Positions 23,351 through 34,280 of a stretch of 64,000 bases of DNA are shown here, piece after piece. The position numbers and the translations under genes were made by a program. The notes under the pieces are model-generated. The model worked only from the letters and a program-made list of their open reading frames with translations, was not told the origin of the DNA and did no database searches. The stretch covers positions 6,042,162-6,106,161 of the forward strand of contig CM074804.1 in the NCBI GenBank assembly GCA_037447605.1, given 5' to 3'. Numbering within the stretch: the stretch's first letter is position 1; each line of letters begins with the position of its first letter. This DNA comes from Zygnema circumcarinatum. Its lineage: Eukaryota > Streptophyta > Zygnematophyceae > Zygnematales > Zygnemataceae.

Positions 23351-24060
23351 TTTGTCTAATGGTCCGATCTGTGCAACGTTTCCGTAGGCTCGCCGCATCT
23401 CGCGGGCCGCGCCGCGATGCGCGGCGCCGTACGTCGGTGCACAGTCGGATCCTGCGCGCGAGGCGCGGGGTCCGATTGGCTACAAGATCTCTCCTCCCGA
23501 AAGATCCAAGGGGGGGGGCGTGATTAGCCAAAATGAAAGTACAGTTTCAGTTTTTTCCTGAAAGGGGGCGCGGATATCCAAAAAAGTGGGGCGCCTGTAT
23601 CATTTCCACTCGAAACTGAACGAGTTTTGTACGGATTTTGACTCGGTCACCTAGATCCGTACGGACAAGTCGAGGGTGCCGCCGCGTGCCGTCCGCGAAC
23701 TTACCTTCTGACCGTCATACCGGGACACGTGGGCGCGTGCCATTCGTTGGGACCGAGCCCTGCTGCAGATCGAACGGTTTCTGTGGTGCGGCCTTGGAGG
23801 CAATCGACGGATGAGATGCACCGCACGTGTGAAGGACGCGCGCACTCGCACTTGCGACTCGGACGGATCTTCCGCTCCGAGCAGATTCGGGCAGGCCCTA
23901 ACGTATTTTTGTCGCTCGAAAAAAAGCGGGTAGGGAGGGGTTATTATTCTCCGAGGGACGGGGACTGGATAGCCAAAATGGAAGTGCAGAATTTCCCGAA
24001 AGGGGGGACGGGATATCTGAGGGGGGGGATAGAAGGGGGAAGGTTATCATTCTTCAAAAT

Positions 24061-24195
24061 AGGGGGTGTCAGACTTAACGAAATCTTACGAACAAAAAAG
24101 TTCTGTAAGTACTCCGCCGCACCAGGATTGCTATGTCACCGAAGTACTCGTTCTGGTCTCAAACTTACGAACAATTTTTAAGTCTGACACCCCCT
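24061..24195. mobile_element. MITE, family 1 copy B (135 bp)
   Basis: Termini AGGGGGTGTCAGACTTAA and its inverse match copy A at 20398-20556. AAT flanks at 24058-24060 and 24196-24198. Internal motifs GTACTCCGCCGCA and GAAGTACTCGTTCTG are shared with copy A. Confidence 0.88.
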
Positions 24196-24496
24196 AATGA
24201 AACTCAAAATCTTCCGAAATGAGTAAAATACGGCATTTTCCGTAAGTCTTGTATTTGACGATGCATGGCGGGCGCCGGGCGGGCCTTCCGCACGCGGCAC
24301 AGCCGTACAGCAGCAGCTCTCCTGCCGGCCGGCCGACGGCAGGCCGGCGACAGCGCCGTTACCGACGGCGGCGACTTCAGCCCGTGCCCGCCCACGCGCC
24401 TGCGAATGGCGGGCCGACACTTCCACCCCTCGTCGCAAACGGAATGACACAGTTCTTCTGGTTCCTCGTCCAGAGGATATCCCCATGGGGGCATCT

Positions 24497-24806
24497 CATC
24501 CCATTCCATCCCATCCCATCCCATCCCATCCCATCCCATCCCATCCCATCCCATCCCATCCCATCCCATCCCATCCCATCCCATCCCATCCCATCCCATC
24601 CCATCCCATCCCATCCCATCCCATCCCATCCCATCCCATCCCATCCCATCCATCCCATCCCATCCCATCCCATCCCATCCCATCCCATCCCATCCCATCC
24701 CATCCCATCATCCCATCCCATCCATCCCATCCCATCCCATCCCATCCATCCATCCCATCCCATCCCATCCCATCCCATCCCATCCCATCCCATCCCATCC
24801 CATCCC
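24497..24806. repeat. Long (ATCCC)n pentanucleotide microsatellite
   Basis: About 310 bp of near-pure CCCAT/ATCCC, with a few 4-bp ATCC interruptions near 24650, 24708 and 24720-24750. It produces repeat frames of the type HPIPS or WDGMG on the two strands; these are not genes. Confidence 0.97.
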
Positions 24807-24809
24807 GCC

Positions 24810-25623
24810 AGCGTGTTCGAAGTCCGACCTCCGGTCGGGCGCAGTCCCGCCCGCCCGCCCGCCGCGGATCCGACCGCAGCGCGCCGTGTCGCCCGCGTCT
24901 GTCGCGTGGCGCGCGCACGGCGGCGGATCCCCGGACACGGCCGCCGGCCTGCGCCCGAGGCGGGCGGCCGGACGAGGCCGCCGGGCTGTACGGCTCCGGG
25001 GCCGTACGGCACCGCCCGACGCCCTGGCGGCGAAGCAGGGCCCCTCGTCGTTTCAGAGCAGACAGGAGTGAGGCCGCCCGGTCTCGCGTCGTCTTCCTCG
25101 TCAGTCTTCACTCGACAAGGCGGCGCCCGCCGTCTTGCGCGGCCGGGTCCGGCCCAGGCGGGCGGGCGGGCGGGCGGGCGGACAGGCGGGTCCGTCCAAG
25201 CGGGGGCGCTCTGGACCGGCCAATCGCTGCGGCCGCGCCGCGCACAAGCCGGGCCAACACAGCCAGTGCATAGGCGCCACGTGGCCGCGGACGGGCAGGC
25301 GGAGCGGGAGCGGCGCACGGAACTGACCGCGCTGACAACAACGGTAACCGATGCGTGACGTCATCAACTTCTGACGTCAGGGACTCGCCCGCCAGGACAG
25401 GGGTGGAGGGTGGCCGTATGGCTGCCGTACGTCCATACGGACGGCGTACGGCGCTGACACGCCGCGAGGCAGGAGCCGTCTCTTGTCGGGGCCCGCCCGC
25501 CCGCCCGGCCCGGCCCGCAGCCACGTGGCGGCCCGCAGCGCGCGGGGGCGAGGGGGGGCATGCGCACGCGCCACGCGGCGGCGCGAGAGAAGCGCGAGCG
25601 AGCGGGTGGGGGGGGGGGCGGCC
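24810..25623. other. Very GC-rich flank upstream of the kinase gene
   Basis: High-GC, CpG-rich DNA with repeated GGCGG units and several CGTACG motifs. It looks like promoter-proximal DNA of the kinase gene. Long overlapping frames on both strands follow from the GC content and show no domain. Confidence 0.4.
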
Positions 25624-28143
25624 ATGGGCGCCTGCGCGTCCGCGCCGGAGGGTGAGGGGGAGGGGGAGGAGGAGGGGGGGGGGGAAGGGGGCGCGCGTCC
25701 GCGACCTCGCCCTCGACCCGGAGCCGCGCGCAGAGGGGGCCCTCCCCGGGGGGGGCCCGCAGCTGGCGAGCTCGCAGGGCCTCCTCCCGCTCGGAGGGGG
25801 CCGCGCGCTGCACAACTCGCTGGCGGACGAGGGCGAGGGCGAGGGCGAGGGCGAGGGCGAGCGCGGGGGCGGGCGCGGGTCCGCGGAGAGCGCGCAGAGC
25901 GACAGCGCGCTGGACCTCGACATCAGCGCGCACCTGCGCAGCTTCTCGCGCCGCCAGCTGGACGAGGCCACGGGCGGCTTCCGCAACTCCGCCATAGTCG
26001 GCCGCGGGGGCTTCGCTACCGTGTACCTCGGGGAGGTCCCGCGCGACCCCGCGCGTGGGCGGGCCGAGAAGATCGCTGTCGCCGTCAAGTGCATGGACTC
26101 CAAGAACGTGAACCAGTGGGAGGTGAGCCTCCGCGCCCTCCATCCTCCCGCTCAACCCTCCCTCAATGCGGCACTCTGAACCCTTCTGAAAGGCGCGGGG
26201 AACGCGACGGGTGGCGTGACAGACGGAGCTGAAGATTCTGGGGAAGCTGCGGCACGCGAACCTGGTGGAGCTGCTGGGCTACTGCTGCGAGGGCGGCAGC
26301 CTCATGCTGGTCTACTCCTTCGCGCGGCGCGGGTCGCTCGACCAGACGCTCTTCTCCGAGGAGGCCGCGCCCTCGCTCTCGTGGCCGCAGCGCGTGGCCG
26401 TGGCCGCCGGCGCCGCCGCGGGGCTCGCGTACCTGCACTCGCGCTGCGTCATCCACCGCGACCTCAAGCCCTCCAACGTGCTCCTGCGCGAGGTGCGGCA
26501 CAGGGGGGGGAGGGAGGGAGGGAGGGAGGGAGGGAGGGAGGGCTGGGGGAGGGGGCGAGAGTGGAGGGTCGTCAGGGTTTGGAGACCTTAGGGTTTGGAA
26601 GAGCGGCGTGGTTTGGGCGGAGTCGCAGCACGGATAGGAAGTAAAACTCGGGTGGTGATGGATTTCGGGATTCGATGAAGTCCTCCATGCATCTAATGTT
26701 CAAGAATTGAACGTCTGCACCCTTGTACTGCACATAGTCTCACGTGGAACGTGCACGAATAATGCTAATACGACATCGTATAAGGCAAACCATGCTTGAT
26801 TGAAGGGTTTTCTTACGGCGGAAAGGAGGTTGTGTGATGTGAGTTGACAATGCCATTAGTTTAAGCAAGCAATGAAAGCCAAAACCTTTTGATTATCATG
26901 ATAGACAGAACATAAATTACCTTTAGTACCCATACCATGATGTATGTCATGGTCTACTTTGCGACCGCTTTTGAAGAACCGTCAAGTAAGGCCTTTCCTG
27001 ACCGATGTCAAAACAGCATTGGTTTAGGCTGCATTACCTTTCATTCACTCGTCTCTTTCCGCGAGACGCGAAACCCTTCCCGACTTCTGATAGGGGAAAC
27101 GGCACGTGTGCGAGAAGCACAATCTTCCCAGCCACATAGTTTGGCCTTCTTAAAAGTTTTTCTGTCCGTAGTCTAATTTATCGAATTCCCTTTCATCGAG
27201 AGAATCTTGAGAAGATATGTTGCGTTTTAGGTCTTAACAGGGTTGTAGAGTAGCTTCGGGTTTTTGGTGGTTTTCTAGTTTCAGGGTTTTTGAAAGGGTT
27301 GTTGCGAAGCATTTTTGTGGCTTCTTCCACAGCTCCACAACCATTGCAGGGCTTTCAAAAAATGTCAGCGCTCCGTATGGCTCTGCATAGGCTCCTTTTC
27401 CCTTAAGAATGCGTCTAGAAAAATTGGCTTCTGCATTCACATTACTATTTCGTTTTTTTTTTTTTTTCTCTTTCTGTGCTGGATCCTTTTCACATAGCAA
27501 AGGCCTTCCTTCCAGGCCGAGAACTGACTGACTGACTGACTGACTGCTGCATGCATGCTGGCAGGACATGGAGGCGATGCTGACCGACTTTGGGCTGGCG
27601 AAGAAGGGCCCAGTGGAAGCCATGACCCACGTGTCGACCAACATCAAGGGCACGTACCTCTATTTGGACCCCGACTATCTTAGCACAGGTAATGGAGCCC
27701 AGAGCTCTCATCTCTTACTTAACTTCACTTCACGAATTCCTCTCTTGCAAGTGATTTTGCAGCTAGTTGAATCTTGAATGTCTGACTTTTCGAGAGCCTT
27801 ACTTCCAATAATTCGTTCCGAGACATTGTCCCCCGTGGCAGGCCATCTCACCTTCAAAAGCGATGTGTACGCTTTCGGAATTTTGCTTCTAGAACTGGTC
27901 ACGGGGCAGCCAATTTCCCCCAACTTCGTGAAGTGGGCTTCAACGCACCTATCTGCCACCAAGGAGGAGATCTGCGCCCTAGTGGATCCCCGCCTCGGGG
28001 AGAGCTACACGGTGAGCTCCGCGGTGGGACTTATCCGCGTAGCGCAGACGTGCATATCCGACAGTTCCAGTACGCGGCCCACGAGCGAGGAGTTGGCAGG
28101 CAAGTTGAAGAAGATTCTGCAGAGTGAGAGTGAGGTGAGGTAG
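25624..28143 (+). CDS. Receptor-like cytoplasmic kinase (Ser/Thr), with an apparent frame slip near the N-terminus
   Basis: Plant RLK/Pelle-family protein kinase without an ectodomain. Exons: 25624-26122, 26223-26492, 27565-27688, 27842-28143. All phases join. Motifs in order: juxtamembrane [14 protein letters not shown], Gly loop [12 protein letters not shown], lysine of AVKCM, catalytic loop HRDLKPSN (arginine, so RD kinase), DFGLAKKG, activation segment [14 protein letters not shown], and [16 protein letters not shown]. The stop is at 28141-28143. An ATG at 25624 opens MGACASAP, a classical myristoylation/palmitoylation start. It lies in a different frame from the kinase, separated by a run of 11 G at 25674-25684. 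One surplus G there would reconcile them. The alternative in-frame ATG at 25418 gives a GC-driven N-terminus of no known type. Probably membrane-tethered signalling. Confidence 0.85.
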
Positions 28144-28849
28144 GGAGGGGCCCGCAGCAGCACCGGGGGACGATGGCTTCTGCGGGGCGGTCTCTTCTTC
28201 CTTTGTACAATTCTCTTCGTCCCTGGGACACCTTTGTTCTGCTCTCTGCTGGTGGGTTGGCGGCACCGGTCCACTTTCTGGAATCCGCACATGCGAAGGC
28301 GGAGCAAATGCAGAGGGCCGTGCGCCTCATCACACCGTTACTGTCAGGTTTTAGGGTTAGGATTGCTCTCTGCCTCGGCGGAACCCGCCAGGTCGCAGCG
28401 GAGCCATGTTAGTAGCGGCACTTTACGGCGTGTCTTGAAAGCCTCTTCAGTAGGATTTTTTAGCGATATAATGTTTCATATAGTTATGTCTGCAGGTTGA
28501 GGGCCCTTGCGAAGGAAGGTCAGGTCAATCCCATCCGCACCAAAGAATGTATGGCCCTCTTATTTAAATTCCTTTATCAGAGCTTTGCAGATTCATGGCT
28601 GCCTGTGTATTTCGGTTTGATGGTTATGAAGAAGGACGCTTCTCTTGTGCTTAGTTCCTCCTTTGCCTTCATTTCGCGCAATATCAAAACGTGCAGTCGT
28701 AATGAACCTCAGTACGAAGAATTGGAGGTCATTTTTGCATTTAAATTTGATTACTTCAAAGAGCAGAGAGGCACGTGTGTGTAAACATTCTAAAAGCCTA
28801 AAGAACCTATGGCATGCTGAAAATATGTTATATCCTATCTCGGCCTCCC
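28144..28849. other. Convergent intergenic region (kinase and ClpR2 3' flanks)
   Basis: Facing 3' ends of the kinase (+) and ClpR2 (-). No further gene, RNA or repeat is supported. Confidence 0.4.
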
Positions 28850-31800
28850 TCAGCCTAGCCCTACGCCTGCTGCTTCCTGCCTTGAGGACGCATCCGGCTT
28901 GATGCGAGGCGGCCGGACAATGCGGTCGATGATGCCGTAGTCGAGGGCCTCTTGCGCACTGAACCGCCGTATGCGCGCCAAGTCAGAGGTTACCTGCATC
29001 ATACAGCAATGGCGAGGTATTCAGGGTGTCGGCTTGCACAGTGCAGCTACGTGCAAGAGCTATTTCGCCACTGTCTGACTAGACGTGATTCACGCCAACA
29101 CCAAAAGGCCTCAACTGCTGCTCGTTGTAACCTATTCATCATCGCTCTCAAGACGGAAACGGGTTGGCACAGATTTTTAAGATCATGTACCTCCGACCAT
29201 TCCAAACTTCTAGTGTTCGTGCCCTGTCTCGAGCTTGAAAGGTGTTGAAAGTATGAACGGCAAACCAACACGATCTCCAATAATAAGCCATCCCAATGCC
29301 CCAAATGCGTAAGGGATAAACTTGAAAGAACTATCGCTTGACCTTCTTCCCATGTTGCAGTGCAGAAAGGATATTGCTCAAAAGGTGATGCAGCTGATCC
29401 ATTCACATCCAGCACTCACAATGCATGACGCCTATCCACAAAAGGACAGCTCTTCGAGAGCTTCAAGTCTTACATACCTTCTCCAGCGGCTGCCCCGTCC
29501 TTTTAGACAACTCTGAGAAAAAGTACGAGCGCACTCGACTCAGCTCCCTCGCCTCATTCTGAATATCGTCAGCCTGAAACAAGAGCACAAGTCTTAAATC
29601 GCTCATCAGCACCATGCTGCAGCTAATTTTCAGCTCTGTAAATGCTAAAAGGGCCAACTGCGCGTTCGTCTGCTCACAGACCACATTGTCAGAGCGAGAC
29701 ATCTCACATCTGACACATGACTGTGAGAGAGAGGAAAGTATTCACCTGTCCTCGAGCCGCGCCTGCGGGTGACTGCAGTGCTACCCGTGTCATCGGCATT
29801 GCAAGTCGGAGACCCTGCAGTACACACCAAATCAGCATATGCAAAATCACGCACATCGATCTCCGACATGGCATTAAGGCAGCAGCAAATGGTAGTTACG
29901 TGTCTGCAAGAATGTACCTTCGTTCCTGCAGCCAGGATAAGGCCCGCACTATTGTATGCGTATCCAAGAGCAAGAGTACTGACAGGGCTCTGAATGCTTT
30001 GTAGAGTGTCATAAATTGCCAGAGTTGGTGTCATCTGAACCAGCCATGCAACACAGGTATTAAAACCTCAAATGTCCAGCGTCTGTTTACAAGCTCCTTT
30101 TGCCACTTCCGTGCTCAAGATGCCCCGCCTCACCTCCCCTCCTGGACTGTTGATATAAAGATTGAGTGGCTTGCTGGTGTCCACACTATCGAGGTACAGC
30201 AAGGTTGCAACAATCTGATTTCCAAATTCCTCGTCAATGACTTGGCCAAGAAAGATGATCCGCTCACGGTACTGCCAACCCAACCTCAGCCAAGAGTCAT
30301 CTCGTCAACGCTAGTTGATTTAAACACCATCATCAAGATGCAGTATCACCTAATGCACTTTACCTAACCTTCTAGTCATTCTTTCACCGTCTTGTTCAAT
30401 ACATCACTTACAAGAACTAGATCTACAGGCCCACGCTTCACGCAAGAAACAATCATTTAATAATTGCTCCGATGCTGCATACTTCCTATTGAGCTGGTGC
30501 TGCGTTGTCTATTCACTCGTGTCGCATAAGAAATAAGGATATTCAGAGTCTTTCAGGCAGGAAAATTAGTTTCAGTTGAGATAGTTCGACAGTTCAGTAC
30601 TAAAAAAAAGAAAGTCTTGTAACTGCGAAGCTATTGTATTATCAAGCTCAATCAAGATGGTTCTCTCCGAACCCATCTGCCACTATGTAATGGCTACCAC
30701 CTACGACGAGCATAACGTTAAGAGGAGACACATACCAGCACATTCCAAATATCCACCCATTGCCAACCGCCTTCGCCAGGTGTCCTGTACGGCACTCGGG
30801 GAGTCCCAATGGGCATCATGGTGACTTGCGCTCTGGCGGACTTGCCATTACCCCTGCACCCTTATTGCCTAAAGTATGAGCTTGGGAGCAGATAAAAAAA
30901 CAGGTAATGTGATGTTCATGATATGATGGAAAAGGATTAGAGCTTGAGAACGAGACCCTATACTCCAAGTCGTTACCAAAGAACGAGCATTGGGAAAGAT
31001 GGTCCGCTTGCTCTCAGTAGTACCCCATTGGAAACAAGAAACTACACTTAACATTTGAAACTAACATAGGAATGACATATGAGGAAGAAAGTCTGGCAAA
31101 GACCTAATGGTCGTAAACTAGCCAAATTTGCTGCTGCCTTTCTGGTTCGCCCGATTGCACATCCTATACAGCAAACAGTCTCAAGACTGACCAGGGAGTA
31201 AACAATCTAAGGAGGTACGTGGCATTATAATTGCACAAAAGTAACACCTCACTTAGGGGTTTCCTTGCGGTCTATGATTGCACTGCTACTACCAATGAAG
31301 GCAAAGTACACAATCCAATCATGCACGGATACCAGGTAGCGCTCAATGAATATGTACAACTATGTGTGGTGCCAGTGGTGGATGTGCCTTGTCAGAGGGC
31401 AACAAAAAGTGAAGCTGCTGTAAACGCCCAACGATAATAAAGGCGATAGCTGACCAATGGCCAATGACCAGATGGTTTATTGGATGCTCCATTAAGGCAC
31501 ATGAAAGTACTTTATAAGAAGACCGACACAAGGAAGCAAAGGACGACTGGCAATAAAAGTAGACTACGGATTAAATTGTACCACCGGTATTACATGAGAA
31601 ATACATAAGCTACAGAGATTGATCAATATATCCGTGCACAAGACTTTTCTGGTTCACGTGTCGGCTCCACATTGAACCCGGAACTTCACGTGAACTGAAC
31701 TCTTACTCTTTTTAAGTCAAATGAATGTTACAAAAATCACTGATTTCAACATGGAAAGATGCTTTGCCATCTTTTCGGCTCCGGCCTCCCTAAATCCTTT

Positions 31801-32559
31801 CACATTGATTGAATTAGCAAATTATGTCCATGAACTACAACACGTTTGCCTTTCTTCATCTCAAAGCAAAGCTTATTGAAACGATTTCAGAAGAAGTGCC
31901 TCTTGAATTCCATCGATGCGAACGAACAAATGCAACCATGTGGCGGCCTCATCCCCTAAAAACCCTTGTGACAATAGCCACAAAGATATCAAACGGGATG
32001 AGATGCTTGAAAGCATAACCATAAGAACAGGCCAACATGAAATTCACTTCCGGCCTCTACGACGCTGTCAAATGACTGAAGCATGCCTAATATGCCTAGC
32101 ATTCATCCAATACCGTAGTCATTATTTTTTCCAAACCTACATCCGCAACGGCTTGGCACCTTTAAGCTGCAAGACAACGCCTCAATTGGCATTTGATTCC
32201 TTTCTTTTCAACAGGAAAATCCGGCTTTCAACATGAAGCCCCCTCAGCCTTGGCAAGTCAGAATCATGAGGCCTGCCTGGAAAGCGACGCCTGCACAGTG
32301 CGGTGGAACAGCGAGCTAAGGTCCTGAGCGCCACCGCTCCGCGCCAAGCGTCCTGGCATCCCTCCAGACCCTAAAATTGTCAGTGCAACGCACAATAGGA
32401 ACTCCATACTGAGCACGGAACAGCCGTACGGCCTGCCCACGCACCTGGAGACCCCGCCACCGCCATCCTGCATGGGCAGACGGCTCCGTCACGCGGCAGA
32501 GCGGTAGCTGAGCGCGGGGTCACGCCGGCCACAGCCATGGCTGCTGACGGAGCCGCCAT
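28850..32559 (-). CDS. CLPR2: ClpR2, non-catalytic subunit of the plastid Clp protease core
   Basis: Structural subunit of the stromal ClpPR tetradecamer. Exons in transcript order: 32559-32445, 32370-32277, 30853-30736, 30271-30134, 30034-29918, 29814-29746, 29573-29478, 28993-28850. The phases join throughout, giving about 296 residues, close to land-plant ClpR2. The N-terminus [17 protein letters not shown] fits a chloroplast transit peptide. The core begins [18 protein letters not shown], diagnostic for ClpR2, followed by [10 protein letters not shown] and YINSPGGE. Where ClpP has its nucleophile Ser (AASMG), this protein has AYNSAG, aligning Asn with the Ser. The His position (IHQP) reads ALQSP. 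The triad is therefore degenerate, as expected of ClpR. The second intron appears to use a GC donor (CCAG|GCAGG). The AG acceptors are normal. Confidence 0.95.
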
Positions 32560-32942
32560 GGCGGGCAGAGCTTTGGGAAAGTGAGTGCCTCCGGGTCCGC
32601 TTTCACGCGGGCAAACTGGAAAACTTTCTGACGTCACCCTGCGAGCGGCAGCAGCCCTCGCACGCGCGATCGAAGATCCGATTTTGTCCACGTGGCAGCC
32701 ATCGGAGCGGGAGATCTGGCCGGGGCGAAAGTGGAGCCAACGGCGCCTTTGGCGAAGGTAAAGGAAAATTGTTAATTATTTTTGCTGCGGTCCCCTTCGC
32801 CGGTTTCAAACCGCGGCCGGGTCCGCCTCCGGTTTGCAAACCCGCGCCGCGCCGGTTCGCAACTTCGGAGTGCAGCCGGGCCCGGGCCCGGCCCGATCCC
32901 GGACGGTAATTAAAATTCGTAGGTACGGTAGAGTCAGTTTTT
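32560..32942. other. ClpR2 5' flank
   Basis: GC-rich DNA directly upstream of the ClpR2 start, grading into the transposon nest. No gene is supported. Confidence 0.35.
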
Positions 32943-33201
32943 GGAGGAAAATGCTATACTGTAGTCTAATCACGTTATAGTGACTGTGTCGGTCCCCACA
33001 TATTTGTGTCACTATATCGGTAATGACCCGTTTGTCATTTCACATTTATAGTAACAATGTTATTAGATATGTTTTTGCGGTATATCCGTACGCCTTTGAT
33101 ACCGTACATTGTACTTTTTGGGCAGTCGTCACGTGGGTAGGTGTGTACGAACCCTAGTGAGCATACGTACGGACAAGTTGATGTGTACGGTCAAGTCGAT
33201 A

Positions 33202-34226
33202 GGAAAATTCTATTCTCACACCTTTTTTGTCTACACACAGACCTCTTTTCGCCGGGCAGATTTTAAAATAGACAAAAAAGGAACACACCTTTCACACCTT
33301 TTTTTCTCTCACCTTTTTTTTCACATCTTTTTGGAATCGATACACGCTACTACTGAGCGGCCGAGCGCCGTGAGCACCATTTCTGTCGGGCAGATTTTAC
33401 TCCTTATCATTTATTTTCAGAGAGAAAAATATCTGCCTGCCCGAATCCGCGCGGAGGGAAAGATCCGTCCGCCACGAGATCGTTCGCGGATGGCCGTCAT
33501 TTACACGTGCAATAATTTCCGCCGTCGATATTCACTCAGATCGCACCTTGGCAGATCACCGTTCGATCAGCAGCCAGGCTCTGTCCCACGTGTCCCACCC
33601 AAGCCGGCTCAAAGGACCGTACAAAAGGCGTACGTCCGCAGCTTCGAGGAAAGTCAAAAAACGTAATAAAAAGTTCAGTGCCTGTACCAATCACAGTTTG
33701 CCACGTCCAAAAATAACACGCGGCAGATGGTGATTGGTACAAGCTCTCAATGTAAGGAATTTAGACTTTCCTCGAAGCTGCGACCGTACGAATAGTGTAC
33801 GGACCTCAAGCCGGCTTGGGTGGGACACGTGGGCGTGTGCCATTCGCTGGGACCGAGCCCGGCTGCCGATCGAACGGCGATCTGCCGTGGTGTGATCTGC
33901 GCTAGAATCGACGGTGTATGGTTTCTGCACGTGTGAAGGACGGCCACCCGCGAACGATCTCGTGGCGGACGGAACTTCTGCTCCGAGAGGATTCGGGCAG
34001 GCCGATATTTTTTTCTCTGAAAAAAACAAGAAGGGGTAAAATCTGCCCGATGGAGAAAGGTGTGTCGATTTCAAAAAGGTGTGAAAAAAAAGGTGAAAAA
34101 AAAAAGGTGAAAAAAAAAAAGGTGAGAAGGTGTGAAAGGTGTGTTCTTTTTTTGCGCTATTCTAAAATCTGCCCGGCGAAAAGAGGCCTGTGTGTAGACA
34201 AAAAAGGTGTGAGAATAGAATTTTCC
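33202..34226. mobile_element. Foldback MULE-like element (1025 bp)
   Basis: Ends GGAAAATTCTATTCTCACAC and its exact inverse. It is flanked by the 8-bp duplication AGTCGATA (33194-33201 and 34227-34234). The two halves are long imperfect inverted repeats of each other (about 500 bp each) around a centre near 33700, so a single strand could form a giant hairpin. Subterminal blocks GCCGGGCAGATTTTAAAATA and CACACCTTTTT resemble the terminal repeats of the MULE at 43393-47295. No coding capacity. Confidence 0.85.
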
Positions 34227-34280
34227 AGTCGATATCTGACGGTATTAGTCGATAATGTGTACGGTCGTAATATATTTGTA

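Noticed and set aside
24265-25358. Long frames rich in HPIPS or WDGMG
   Set aside because: These are translations of the ATCCC microsatellite and GC-rich flank on both strands, with no domain or splice support.
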